DNA of 64,000 nucleotides. It comes from JACCTU01 sp963809175. Its GTDB lineage: Bacteria; Actinomycetota; Thermoleophilia; Gaiellales; Gaiellaceae. Location of the stretch: the NCBI GenBank assembly GCA_963809175.1, contig CAWEIK010000001.1, forward strand, positions 248,001 to 312,000. The letters run 5' to 3'. The notes below the pieces were generated by a model. The model worked only from the letters and a program-made list of their open reading frames with translations. It ran no database searches and was not told where the DNA came from. How positions within the stretch are numbered: position 1 is the first letter of the stretch; each line of letters starts with the position of its first letter. The position numbers and the translations under genes were made by a program. This document shows positions 51,056-60,438 of this stretch, piece by piece.

Positions 51056-52302
51056 CGCGCGCTTCGCGCGTAGCGTCTGAATGCCTTCACCTCCTCGAGT
51101 GCGCCCGCAAGCGATCCCTCTGCCGTCCACACGGCGACCGGCACGCCCGCCCGCTCGTAGCGCGTGCGCTGCGCCTCCCGCTTCAACTGCCAGAGCCGAT
51201 GCGCGAGCCGATCCGAGGCCGCCGGGCCGGCGGCGACGTACTCGACCGGAGACACCTCGATCACCGCGAGATCGAACCCGCGCGCGCGCAGATCGAGCAG
51301 CGCGTCGGTCGCACGCTCGTCGAGCAGCGGCGAGACCGCGAGCACGAGCGCGTGCGCAGGCAGCGTGCGGCGCGGGACGACGTCGAGGTTCCGCCACGCG
51401 TAGTTGAGGACGATGCGGCTGTCGAGCACGGCGTCGACGATCCGGTACAGGTGCACGAGCCCGGTCGCGGGCAGGAGCCAGTTCAGCGTCCCGCCGAAGC
51501 TGATCAGCCCGACGCGATCCTTCTCGCGCAGGTAGCGCGCCGCCAGCGCCGCCGTCGCGCGCACGCCCTGGTCGAGCGTCGACGAGCCGTCGCGCCGCGC
51601 CTCGGCGAACGAGTCGACGAAGACGATCACGTCGGAATTCCGTTCAGGGTGGTACTCGTTGACCCACAGCTCGCCGCGTCGCGCGCTCGCGCGCCAGTTC
51701 ACGCGGCGCGGCAGGTCGCCCGCGACGAACGGGCGAAGGTCGGCGAACTCGATCCCGTCGCCCTTCTCGCGCGCGACCTGGTTGCCCGCGAAGACCTGCG
51801 TGCGCAGGGGACGGACGAGCGTGCGCAGGTACTCCGCGTGCGGATAGACCTTCAGCGGCGCACGCCGATCCAGCTGCGTCTCCCAGCGGACCACGCGGAA
51901 GCGGTCGTACGCGCGGACGAACACGAGCCCGGGGAGGTACGCGCCCCAGCGGGTCGCGCGCACCCGGAGCGTGACGACCTCGTCGCCGTCGACCGCGAAC
52001 GGGTTCGCCCCGTCGACGAGCTCGAGCTCTCGCGGCAGCTGGACGTACAGCTCGGCCGGCGCGGAGGCACGAACGTCGAGCTCCAGCTCGACCTCCTCGC
52101 CCTCGAGCACGCGCTCGCGGGCGGGACGCACCGTCACGTCGACGGTGGGGCGGCGCTCGACGAGCAGGCCGAGCGCGACGACGAGCGCAAACGGCGCGCC
52201 GACCGCGACGAGCTCGGGCAGGCGCAGGGCGAGACCGAGGAAGAGCGCGAGCGCGGCGAGGCCGGTGTAGCCGGCGAGCTTCGCCGTGGCGCCGCGCGTC
52301 AC
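51052..52302 (-). CDS. DUF58 domain membrane protein
   Basis: The 416-residue protein has two N-terminal helices (AKLAGYTGLAALALFLGLAL and FALVVALGLLV). A beta-sandwich segment follows (RPTVDVTVRPARERVLEGEEVELELDV). The DUF58 core reads GDGIEFADLRPFVAGDLPRRVNWRASARRGELWVNEYHPE, and a VWA-like part begins DVIVFVDSF. This is the longer membrane-bound DUF58 type, unlike the soluble one at 24444. GTG 52302 overlaps the MoxR stop (GTGA). Confidence 0.9.
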   Translation of the reverse strand: MTRGATAKLAGYTGLAALALFLGLALRLPELVAVGAPFALVVALGLLVERRPTVDVTVRPARERVLEGEEVELELDVRASAPAELYVQLPRELELVDGANPFAVDGDEVVTLRVRATRWGAYLPGLVFVRAYDRFRVVRWETQLDRRAPLKVYPHAEYLRTLVRPLRTQVFAGNQVAREKGDGIEFADLRPFVAGDLPRRVNWRASARRGELWVNEYHPERNSDVIVFVDSFAEARRDGSSTLDQGVRATAALAARYLREKDRVGLISFGGTLNWLLPATGLVHLYRIVDAVLDSRIVLNYAWRNLDVVPRRTLPAHALVLAVSPLLDERATDALLDLRARGFDLAVIEVSPVEYVAAGPAASDRLAHRLWQLKREAQRTRYERAGVPVAVWTAEGSLAGALEEVKAFRRYARSAR

Positions 52303-53273
52303 GCTCGCGCGACGTCCTCCGGCGCCGGCGTCGGCACCGTGTCGAGCGCGGTCGCGACCACGTCCTCCGGGCGCACCCGGCGCACCCACAGCTCCGGCCG
52401 GAGCATCAGCCGGTGCGCGAGCGCCGGTACGGCGATGCCCTTCACGTCCTCCGGCGTGACGAAGTCGCGCCCGAAGAGCGCAGCACGGCAGCGCGAGAGC
52501 TTGAGCAGCGCGAGCGAGCCGCGCGGGCTCGCGCCGACCTCGACCTGGCCGCTCGATCGCGTCGCGGCGACGAGGTCGACGATGTAGTAGCCGATCGACT
52601 CCGACACGTAGACCTGCTCGATCGCGCGCTGCATGCCCAACAGCGTCTGCCGGTCGACGACGCGCTCGAGCTGGACGTCGTCGCGCGCGCGCTCGATGCG
52701 GCCCTCGAGCATCCGCCACTCGTCCTCGCGTTCCGGATAGCCGACGCCGAGCCGGACCATGAAGCGGTCGAGCTGCGCCTCGGGCAGCGGGTACGTGCCC
52801 TCGTACTCGATCGGGTTCTGCGTCGCGATCACGAGGAACGGCGGCTCGAGCGGATGCGTCGTGTTCTCGATCGTCACCTGCCGCTCCGCCATCGCCTCGA
52901 GCAGCGCGGCCTGCGTCTTCGGCGGCGCGCGGTTGATCTCGTCGCCGAGGAGCAGGTTGGCGAAGATCGGGCCCGGCCTGAACTCGAAGTCGCCCGCGCG
53001 CTGGTCGTAGACCGCAGACCCGGTGACGTCGGAGGGCATGAGGTCGGGCGTGAACTGGATCCGCTGGAAGCGCATGTCGCACACCTGTGCGAACGAGCGC
53101 GCGATCAGCGTCTTCGCGAGCCCCGGGTAGTCCTCGAGCAGCACGTGACCGTCGGCGAGAAACGCGAGCAGGCAGGTCTCGAGCGCACCGCGCTTGCCGA
53201 CCACCGCCTTCTCGACCTCGTCGAGGATCCGCTCGGAGTGCTCGGCGACCTGATCGATCGAAAGCTCGCTCAC
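52299..53273 (-). CDS. MoxR-family AAA+ ATPase
   Basis: The 324-residue ATPase has Walker A EDYPGLAKTLIARSF (about residue 50), FQRIQFTPDLMPSDVTGSAVY, Walker B LLLGDEINRAPPKTQAALLEAM, and IATQNPIEYEGTYPLPEAQLDRFM. It is a paralogue of the MoxR at 25371 and belongs to a cluster with DUF4129, DUF58 and membrane genes. It probably assembles or regulates an envelope complex. GTG 53273 overlaps the upstream stop and its stop overlaps the DUF58 start. Confidence 0.93.
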   Translation of the reverse strand: MSELSIDQVAEHSERILDEVEKAVVGKRGALETCLLAFLADGHVLLEDYPGLAKTLIARSFAQVCDMRFQRIQFTPDLMPSDVTGSAVYDQRAGDFEFRPGPIFANLLLGDEINRAPPKTQAALLEAMAERQVTIENTTHPLEPPFLVIATQNPIEYEGTYPLPEAQLDRFMVRLGVGYPEREDEWRMLEGRIERARDDVQLERVVDRQTLLGMQRAIEQVYVSESIGYYIVDLVAATRSSGQVEVGASPRGSLALLKLSRCRAALFGRDFVTPEDVKGIAVPALAHRLMLRPELWVRRVRPEDVVATALDTVPTPAPEDVARA

Positions 53274-53780
53274 GGGCCTATTCTCTCGATCTCGTCGACC
53301 AGCGCGGAGATTTCTTCGATCCGCGGGCCCGCCGCGCGCCGGTCAAGGGGCGCCTCGCAGTCGGGGCGGACGACCGCCCAGAGGCTCGCCGGCATCAGGT
53401 CCTCCGCCCGCTCCAGCGAGACGCCGTGACGGCGCCAGACCGCGGCGTCGGCGGCGGCGACGAGCGTCGGACGCAGCCGGTAGTGGAAATCCGCGGCGTT
53501 CTCGACCGAGAGCGCGACGTGGCGCTCGAGCCGCGCGAGCTCCTCCGGTCGTCCGTACCGAACGGGCTTGCGCCGGAGCGCCGCCGCGAACGCTGACGGC
53601 GTCCGTCGCGTTGCGAAGCCCGTCGCCGCGGTGAGCGTCGCGAGCGCGAGCCCGCCGACGACGAGCGCATAGATCCGAAGCACGAGCTCGCGGTCGACCG
53701 GCAGCAGGAGGAGCGCGAGCAGCGCGAGCGAGCGTCGCCACCACGGCGAACGGCGCCCAGCGGAGCAGCACCCGCCTCAC
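53270..53780 (-). CDS. Membrane-anchored protein of the MoxR cluster, frame broken near 53726-53735
   Basis: From GTG 53780, overlapping the DUF4129 stop (GTGA), the frame gives RRVLLRWAPFAVVATL. The next frame continues LALLALLLLPVDRELVLRIYALVVGGLALATLTAAT and a soluble C-terminal domain ending at the MoxR start. Dropping one base joins them into about 169 residues with two helices. The C-terminal part is helical (RPEELARLERHVALSVENAADFHYRLRP). No family is recognised. If the break is real, translation could begin instead near 53683. Confidence 0.65.
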
Positions 53781-54595
53781 GCGGCTGCCCTCAGGTCGTC
53801 CCGAACCGCCGCGAGCGAAGCGATCGCCTCCGCGCGCATCGCTTCGTCGATCTCGTGGTGGCTGAAGCGCGCCCGCTCGAACAGCTCCGTGAGCGCGTGC
53901 GCAGCCTCGGCGCGGACGTCGAGCTCGCGGAGCACGCGCGCGAGGTACTCGAGCGGCGCCTCGTGCGGCAGCCGCGCGTGCCCGTGCTCGCCGAGCACGG
54001 CCTCCATCCGGACATACGCCTGGATCACCGCGCGCCGCGGATCCGGATCGAGCTCGAGCTCGCCGAGCGTCTCGGTCAGCACCGCCTCGAGCTCCTGGGC
54101 AGCTCCCTGCTCACTCGGCTCGGGGCGCCGCCGCCACTCGTTGACGACGACCGCGCCGATCGCGAGCGCGACGCCGAGGGCGACCCACCACTGGAACTCG
54201 GGGTTGTCGGGGGCGCGGTTGGCGACCGTCTGGCCCTCGGGCCCCGTCGACGACGCCTGCGGGACGCCTCCCTGCTCGGCCTCGCCCGAGAAGCGCGGGT
54301 TCGGGTCGGTGTAGGCGAAGTAGACGAGCAGCGCGACGAGCACGACGGCATAGCCGGCGAGCCCCGTCCTGCGGGGGCGCTTCTGCTTGTGGCCCACGCT
54401 CGGCCCGGTGAACGCCCAGACGACGACCGCGACGAGCAGGACGACGATCAACACCCCGAACGTGAACGCGTAATCGACGAAGGCGCCCGGGACGCTCCGC
54501 TCCTCGAGCCCGCCGCCCCACTCCCCGCCCGCGCTGCCGGCCGCGACGAGCGCGAGCAGGCCCAGCAGCGTGACGCCGACGAGTGCGGTGCGCAT
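53777..54595 (-). CDS. DUF4129 domain-containing membrane protein
   Basis: The 272-residue protein has an N-terminal signal or anchor helix, further helices (FTFGVLIVVLLVAVVVWAF, GYAVVLVALLVYFAYTD, WWVALGVALAIGAVVV) and a cytoplasmic C-terminal DUF4129 region (RRAVIQAYVRMEAVLGEHGHARLPHEAPLEYLARVL). DUF4129 proteins usually accompany MoxR, DUF58 and transglutaminase genes. It is the first gene of the minus-strand cluster that runs to 50585. Confidence 0.87.
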   Translation of the reverse strand: MRTALVGVTLLGLLALVAAGSAGGEWGGGLEERSVPGAFVDYAFTFGVLIVVLLVAVVVWAFTGPSVGHKQKRPRRTGLAGYAVVLVALLVYFAYTDPNPRFSGEAEQGGVPQASSTGPEGQTVANRAPDNPEFQWWVALGVALAIGAVVVNEWRRRPEPSEQGAAQELEAVLTETLGELELDPDPRRAVIQAYVRMEAVLGEHGHARLPHEAPLEYLARVLRELDVRAEAAHALTELFERARFSHHEIDEAMRAEAIASLAAVRDDLRAAA

Positions 54596-54658
54596 CGCAC
54601 CTATCTAAGACGACCGGAGGCGCGGTTTGGCCGTGACACGCCCGATACGCTCGGGCCC

Positions 54659-56114
54659 TTGGAGATCCTCGAAGCGTTCAACACGGACGTACTCGTGGTC
54701 GCCGTCGCGATCTTGCTCGCCCTCGCGACGTTCAAGCTCACCCAGTGGGTGCCGGTCCCGGCGCCCGCGCTCCTGCTGATCGCCGCGGCGATCGCGTCCG
54801 ACCTCTTCCCGGAGCTCGGGATCAACGTCGCGACCGTCGAGCGGATCGGGATCGTCGCGCTGATCGTGATCCTGCTCGACGGCGGCATGCACGTCGGCTG
54901 GACGCGCTTCCGAGGCTCCGCCTATCCGATCGCGATGCTCGGCATCGTCGGGACGTTCCTGACCGCGGCACTCGTCGCCGTCGCCGCGCACTCGCTGCTC
55001 GACTTCAGCTGGACGACCTCGTGGCTGCTCGGCGCCGCGCTCTCGCCGACCGACCCGGCGGTGATGTTCTCCGTGCTCGGGAACCGCGAGGTCGGCGGAC
55101 GGAGCGGCACGATCCTCGAAGGCGAGTCGGGCGCGAACGACCCCGTCAGCATCGTGCTGATGATCGGGATGATCGAGTACGCGACGTCGAACCAGGGGAG
55201 CGCCTGGGGCATCGCGAGCGAGATCGTCGTCCAGATGGCCGTCGGCTTCGTCGTGGGCGTCGTCGGCGGCCGGCTGCTGATCCCCGCTGATGCAACGCGT
55301 CACGCTCCCGCGCGAGGGTCTCTACCCGATCAGGATCCTCGCCGTCGGCGCCGCCGTGTACGGCGTCGCGTCGGCGCTGCACGGATCGGGCTTCCTCGCG
55401 GTCTTCATCGTCGGGCTCCTGATCGGCGACGTCCACGCGCCCTACAAGACCGAGATCGACCGCTTCCACACGGCGCTCGCCAGCCTCGCGGAGATCGCCG
55501 TGTTCATCGCGCTCGGGCTGACGATCTTCGGCCCGACCGACCTGTGGGACGACCTGCCCGAGGGCGTCGTGCTCTTCCTCTTCATCGCACTCGTCGCGCG
55601 ACCGCTCGCCGTCGCACTGTTGCTCTCCCGCGCCCGTCTACGACGCGCGGAGAAGGTCTTCATCGCGTGGGGCGGCCTGAAGGGCGCGGTGCCGATCCTG
55701 CTCGCAGCGTTCGCGATCGTCGGCGACGTCCCCGATGCGCCCGCGATCTACAACATCGTCTTCGTCGTGGTCTTGCTGTCGGTGCTCGTTCAGGGGTCGA
55801 CGATCCCCTTGGTCGCGCACCGGCTCGGGATCCCGATGCGCCTGGTCGAGCCGGAGCCGTGGGACGTCTCGATCCGGCTGCGCGAGCCCGGTGCGATCCA
55901 GCGCTACACGGTCGGCCCGCGCTCGCGCGTGCTCGGCAGCGCGATCCGCGACCTGCCGCTCGGCGAGCGCGCGTGGGTGTCGTTCGTCGTCCAGGACGGC
56001 AAGGCGCGGCAGGCGCGCGGCTCGCACGTGTTCCGCGTCGGCGACGAGGTGCACGTGCTCGGCGACCCGGACGACGAGCGCGTGCTCCAGCGCTTGTTCG
56101 AGGGGCCTGACTAG
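54659..56114 (+). CDS. Potassium/proton antiporter (CPA1, CvrA/NhaP2-like), frame broken at 55282-55285
   Basis: From TTG 54659 the frame encodes FNTDVLVVAVAILLALATFKL, LSPTDPAVMFSVLG and EGESGANDPVSIVLMIG (ion-site residues), then departs after GGRLLIP. The next frame continues MQRVTLPREGLYPIRILAVG, AWGGLKGAVPILLAAFAIV, and a TrkA_C-like domain (GAIQRYTVGPRSRVLGSAIRDLPLG). One extra base in a CCCC run explains the break. The joined 484 residues fit the family. The TTG has no Shine-Dalgarno sequence and may be leaderless. Confidence 0.87.
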
Positions 56115-57019
56115 CGGACGACGACCGCGGTGATGCGCCCCGCGGGCGTGACGCGCACGACGCGGCGTGCTTCGAGCTGCGAGACGTACGCGTTCTCACG
56201 CACGTCGACGGCGATCCCGATCGCTCCGGGCAGGAACGCGACGACCGTGGGGGCACCGCCCTCGGGCCCGACGCGGAGCACGCCGCGCTGGGCATCGGCG
56301 GCAAACAGCACGTCGCCCGGCGCAGCCGTCACGTCGATGACCGCGCCGAGGCCGGTGGCGAAGGTCGAGATCCGTCCGGCGGCGTCCACGCGTCGCAGGA
56401 CGCCGTTGTGCGAGTCCGCGATGATCAACACGCCGTCGCGGCGCCAGAGCACGTCGTGCGGGTGACCCATCAGCGCCTCTCGCGCCGGGCCTCCGTCGCC
56501 CGCGTACCCCTCGCCGCCGTTGCCGGCCGCCGTCGAGATCGAGCCGGCCGGATCGACGACGCGGATCCAGTTGTCGTACTCCGCGATCGCGATCGCCTCG
56601 TCGTGGTCGACGTCGACGCCGCCGGCGCCGCCCAGCCTCGCCGCGGTGGCCGGCCCACCGTCGCCGGAGTGGCCGCGCACGCCCGTTCCCGCGACGACGA
56701 CCTTGCGCTTGCCGTCGATCCGGTAGACGCGATCGCCGGACGAGACGTAGAGGCGCCCCATGTCGTCATAGGCGACGCCGACGATCGCTTCCGGGAAGCC
56801 CGAGGCGAGCACCGTGCGCCGCTTCGTGCGCAGGTCGAACCGAACGACGCGCTTGAGAGCCCGGTCGCCGATCACGAGCGCACCGCTCGGGTCGAGGGCG
56901 AGCGGGCCGGGCGACGCGACGCGAATCGGCTTCGGTTTCGGCTTCGGCTTCGCGTCGGCCTCGAGGCACGCCGCGCCGACCGTGGAGATCGCGAGCAGGA
57001 TCAGGGCGAACTTGCGCAC
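56111..57019 (-). CDS. Secreted NHL-repeat beta-propeller protein
   Basis: The 302-residue protein starts with a signal-type segment (RKFALILLAISTVGAAC), where the Cys may be a lipobox residue. A Lys-Pro repeat (KPKPKPKP) follows, then NHL/SMP-30-like repeats (GPLALDPSGALVIGDRALKRVVRFD; GHSGDGGPATAARLGGAGGVDVD; GHPHDVLWRRDGVLIIADSHNGVLRRVD). It is likely a cell-surface binding or scaffold protein. GTG 57034 is an alternative start adding five residues. It follows a related propeller gene by 32 bases. Confidence 0.8.
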   Translation of the reverse strand: MRKFALILLAISTVGAACLEADAKPKPKPKPIRVASPGPLALDPSGALVIGDRALKRVVRFDLRTKRRTVLASGFPEAIVGVAYDDMGRLYVSSGDRVYRIDGKRKVVVAGTGVRGHSGDGGPATAARLGGAGGVDVDHDEAIAIAEYDNWIRVVDPAGSISTAAGNGGEGYAGDGGPAREALMGHPHDVLWRRDGVLIIADSHNGVLRRVDAAGRISTFATGLGAVIDVTAAPGDVLFAADAQRGVLRVGPEGGAPTVVAFLPGAIGIAVDVRENAYVSQLEARRVVRVTPAGRITAVVVR

Positions 57020-57051
57020 GTGACGTCGATACACCGGCGAGGCGCCGGCGG

Positions 57052-57832
57052 TCACGGGGAGCCCACGATCGTCCGGATCCGGCCCGTTGCCGGGTTGAGC
57101 GCCCGCACGCGCGGCAGGAGGCGCTCGGTGAGGTAGATCGTCCCGCCCGCACCGACGGCGATGCCGTTCGCGCCGACTCCGGCCGCGACCGTGACGCCAC
57201 GGCCGTCGACCACGCGCGCGACCCGGTTGTTGCCGTAGTCCGCGACGTAGAGCGTGCCGTCGCGCGCGCGCTCGACGTCGACCGGCGTGTCGAAGCCCGT
57301 CGCGTACGTCCGCGCGGTGCGGCTCGCGAGGTCGATCCCGACGAGCCGGTTGTTGAACGTGTCGCAGACGACGAGCGTGCCGCCCGCGACGACGAGCCCG
57401 TGCGGACGGTCGAGCCCTTCGGCCAGCAACGTCGTGATCGCACCGGTTGCGCGGTCGATTCGGCGCACGCGCCCGACGAGCTCGGAGAAGTAGACGTTCC
57501 CGTCCGCATCGAAGGCGAGGGCAGTCACCTGTGCGAGCCCGGACGCGAGGGTCGTCACTCGCCCGCGCGGATCGACGCGACGGATCCGCGTCTCGTTGTT
57601 CAGCGCCGCGAAGCCGCCGCGCGGGTCGACCGCGACCTCGACCGGGAAGCGGATCGAGGCTGCGACCGTGAGCTTCTTGCCGCGGAACCGGAACACGCGG
57701 TCCGACACGTCGCCGATCAGACAGCGACCCGTCGCGCGCGACTGCGACGTCCATCGTGCCGCGGAGCTTCGGCTTCGCCGGCGCGGCCGCCGTCGCCAGC
57801 GAGACGACCGCGAGCAGCGCGAGCAGCTTCAC
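57052..57832 (-). CDS. Secreted NHL-repeat beta-propeller protein, frame broken at 57721
   Basis: From GTG 57832, overlapping the upstream stop (GTGA), the frame encodes a signal peptide (VKLLALLAVVSLATAAAPA) and RGTMDVAVARDGSL, then shifts. The next frame continues IGDVSDRVFRFRGKKL and NHL-like blades (GLDRPHGLVVAGGTLVVCDTFNNRLVGID; GTLYVADYGNNRVARVV). One extra base at 57721 explains the break; the joined protein is about 259 residues. It is a paralogue of the next gene and follows a sigma/anti-sigma pair. Confidence 0.8.
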
Positions 57833-58584
57833 GACTCCTCCCCCAGCGATCGAGCAAGCTCGAGCGCGCGCTGCTTCGGCACGTCGGCCTCGAGCCGGTA
57901 GACGACGTCGCCGACCCGCCAGGCGAGGACGTTGCCCGCGAGATATCCCTCCGCGCGCCAGTGCTCCTCGTGCTGACCGCCGGTCGAGCCGGGTGCGAAG
58001 TACCAGACACCGTGGTCGTACCCGTGGATCCAGACGCCGAGGTTCGACCCGACGCTGACGAACTCGGCCTCCGAGTTGCCGCCGAGCACCTTGTAGAAGA
58101 GCGTGGGACCACCCGTCTTCCACTGGCTGAAGACGAGCTGCGCGCGGCGTTCGTCGCCGCCGAAGATCGCGGTGATCATCTCGCCCGGCTGGTCGGCGCG
58201 CACGTACACGCGGTCGGGCTCGCCGAGCCGCGCCGGGAAGCGAAGCGGCCGGCCGAAGCGCTCGCGTGCTTCCTCCAGCTCGATCGCCGTGCCGTAGTAC
58301 GGCGGGTCGTTGAAGCGGGTCACGGGCAGCGAGATCTGCTGCTCGATGTGGATGCCCGGGATGCGGTCGAACAGGTCGGCGACGGCGCTGCGGGCGCCGG
58401 GCGAGAGTGCGAGCACGGCCCCGCCGAGGAGCGCGAGGACGACCGCGAACGCGAGCGCGACGCGCGCGCGAGACCGCGGCCGGCGCTCCGGAAGCCGAGC
58501 GCGCGCGGCGCCGGCGAGGGCCGGGGTCTCGGGGAAGGGATAGAACGGCGCGGCGGCCTCGAGCCGCCGTTCGAGCTCAGGCAT
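57829..58584 (-). CDS. Putative anti-sigma factor, membrane-anchored
   Basis: The 251-residue protein has a short N-terminal cytoplasmic part (PELERRLEAAAPFYPFPETPALAGAARARLPERR), one membrane helix (VALAFAVVLALLGGAVLAL) and a large extracytoplasmic domain rich in aromatic residues (GVWIHGYDHGVWYFAPGSTGG). The position directly after an ECF sigma gene, with an 8-base overlap, and the topology suggest it restrains that sigma factor. No zinc-binding anti-sigma motif is seen. Its stop overlaps the first propeller gene. Confidence 0.68.
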   Translation of the reverse strand: MPELERRLEAAAPFYPFPETPALAGAARARLPERRPRSRARVALAFAVVLALLGGAVLALSPGARSAVADLFDRIPGIHIEQQISLPVTRFNDPPYYGTAIELEEARERFGRPLRFPARLGEPDRVYVRADQPGEMITAIFGGDERRAQLVFSQWKTGGPTLFYKVLGGNSEAEFVSVGSNLGVWIHGYDHGVWYFAPGSTGGQHEEHWRAEGYLAGNVLAWRVGDVVYRLEADVPKQRALELARSLGEES

Positions 58585-59134
58585 CGCCGGCCCCCAGCTC
58601 CTGACGCAGGTGCTCGAGCGCGCGGTGGACGCGCATCTTCACGGCGCCGCGGCGAACGCCCAGCGCGGCGGCGGTCTCGTCGTCCGTGAGCCCGATGAAG
58701 TAGCGCGCGACGATCGCCGTGCGCTCGTCGTCCTTGAGCCGAGCGAGCGCGGCGAAGAGCTCGTCGCGGCGCTCGGCGTCGACGAGCTCCGCCTCGGGCG
58801 ACCGGGCCGGGTCACCCGAGGCGGCCTCGTCCGCAGCTCGGCTGAGCAGGTGCGCACGGCGCCCGAGGGTGCGCCGCCGGTTGCGGGCCTCGTTCGCCAC
58901 GATCCGGAGCAGCCACGGCCGAAAGGGCGAGCCCGTCCGGAAGCGCGGCAGCGCGTTGTACGCCTTGACGAAGGCCTCCTGCGTCACCTCCTCGGCGTCA
59001 GCCGCGGACCCGACGATCGCGTAGGCAGTTCGAAAGGCGATGTGTTCGTGCATGCGTAGCAATGCCTCGTAGGCGTCGGCGTCTCCACGCTTGGCGCGGA
59101 TGACGAGGTCGGTCTCCGGCGGTCGGCCCACCAC
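58577..59134 (-). CDS. ECF-type RNA polymerase sigma factor
   Basis: The 185-residue protein has sigma region 2 (HEHIAFRTAYAIVGSAADAEEVTQEAFVKAYNAL and FRPWLLRIVANEARNRRR) and region 4 (LKDDERTAIVARYFIGLTDDETAAALGVRRGAVKMRVHRALEHLR). GTG 59134 or the adjacent GTG 59131 is the start. No Shine-Dalgarno sequence is present, but GTATAC lies 10 bases upstream as a possible -10 box, so a leaderless message is likely. It is followed by an anti-sigma-like gene and two propeller genes, its probable regulon. Confidence 0.9.
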   Translation of the reverse strand: MVGRPPETDLVIRAKRGDADAYEALLRMHEHIAFRTAYAIVGSAADAEEVTQEAFVKAYNALPRFRTGSPFRPWLLRIVANEARNRRRTLGRRAHLLSRAADEAASGDPARSPEAELVDAERRDELFAALARLKDDERTAIVARYFIGLTDDETAAALGVRRGAVKMRVHRALEHLRQELGAGDA

Positions 59135-59165
59135 CGACGCGTATACACCGCCGGGGCGGCGAGGG

Positions 59166-60303
59166 TTACCGGCTGCGGTTTCCGGCCCGGTCGACCGCGA
59201 CGACGCGAACCGGCCGCCCGGCGACGGTCGCCCGCGTGTCGGCCTGCACGACCGTCCTCCCGAACGAGCGCCACGCCGGGACGATGCGCACACGCGTTCC
59301 CGCGTGCACCTCGTAGCGCGCGACGCCGCTGCCGCTGTCGACGACGGGGTCCCACTGCACGACCCGACCTCTGACCCGGGCCCGCGGGCGCGGAGGCCTC
59401 GTGCGGTCGAGCCAGCGGAACGCGAGCGTCGCCTGCTCGGGATCGCTCGCGGCAACGCGAACCTCGAACGCGCCGGGAACACCGAAGCTCGTGCCGACCG
59501 GGCCGAGCAGCACGTTGCGCCCCACGAAGCGGCCGGGTGCCAGCCCGTTCGCGCCGCCGTAGGCGAGCACGCCGTGTGCGGGTCGGTACTCGAACCAGTA
59601 CTCGTCGCCCGCGATCGTGACCGCAAGCGCCTGCGGGTTCTGCGAAGGCCGCTCGAGCGCGTCGATCGAGAACGTCCCGGCGCGCACCGGACGCACGACG
59701 CGGTCGAGCCAGCCGAAGACCCACTTCTCCCACGCCGTGAAGTGCTCCCGGCCGTGGCCCATGACGGTGTACGGGTTCGCGTAGTTCTCCGGCACGTCCC
59801 CGACGAGCGCCGGGCCTTCCTCGGGCAGCCCGTACGTGTGGCCGAGCTCGTGCGCGAGCGTCGTGAACGGCATCGCCCAGTTGATCCAGATCACGTTCCC
59901 GTTGTAGCTCCCGCCCCAGCGGCACGCCTGCGAGGTACGGGAAGACGAAGACGAGGTGCGAGAAGCGTGCGAGGTCGTATCCCGACTGCCGGGCGACCTC
60001 GGTGGTGAACGCGAGGAGCTGCGAGTAGTCGCACGTCCTCGGTTCCTCGGCCCACGCGTGGAGCCAGCGCGTCGTCTCGTGCGTCAGCCACGTCTTGCCG
60101 TACGACGACTCGCGAACGTGGGCCGACGCCAGCTCGACGGAGCGGGCGATCGTCGCCTCGCTGAGCTCATCGGTCTCAGGCCCCCAGGTCAGCCGCAGGA
60201 TCAAGAGCCGTTGCTCGCCCGCCGGGGCGTCCGGCCGCCCCGGCGGGGCGAGCATCAGCAGCAGCAACGCGGCGACGGTCGAGAAGAGGATCGTCCGAGC
60301 CAC
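59166..60303 (-). CDS. Secreted metalloprotease with HELGH motif, frame broken near 59934
   Basis: From GTG 60303 the frame encodes a signal peptide (ARTILFSTVAALLLLMLAPP) and about 120 residues, to LARFSHLVFVFPY. The next frame continues SQACRWGGSYNGNVIWINW, then the zinc site TLAHELGHTYGLPE, NPYTVMGHG, and a C-terminal beta domain (VRVVAVDRAGNRSR). One extra base at 59934-59935 explains the break. The joined 378 residues resemble M6/reprolysin-like secreted proteases. Substrate unknown. It lies 31 bases upstream of the ECF sigma start on the same strand. Confidence 0.8.
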
Positions 60304-60438
60304 GTCACCGATACACCGCTCGGAACACGCAGGTTACGAGGGTTTTGCAGACGAGTCGCTAGTCTGACACCGTCCTAGCAGCCCCCCTCGAGGCTCCTCC
60401 GCCCGAGCCGTGAGCTCCGCAGAAATGAGACGACGCCG

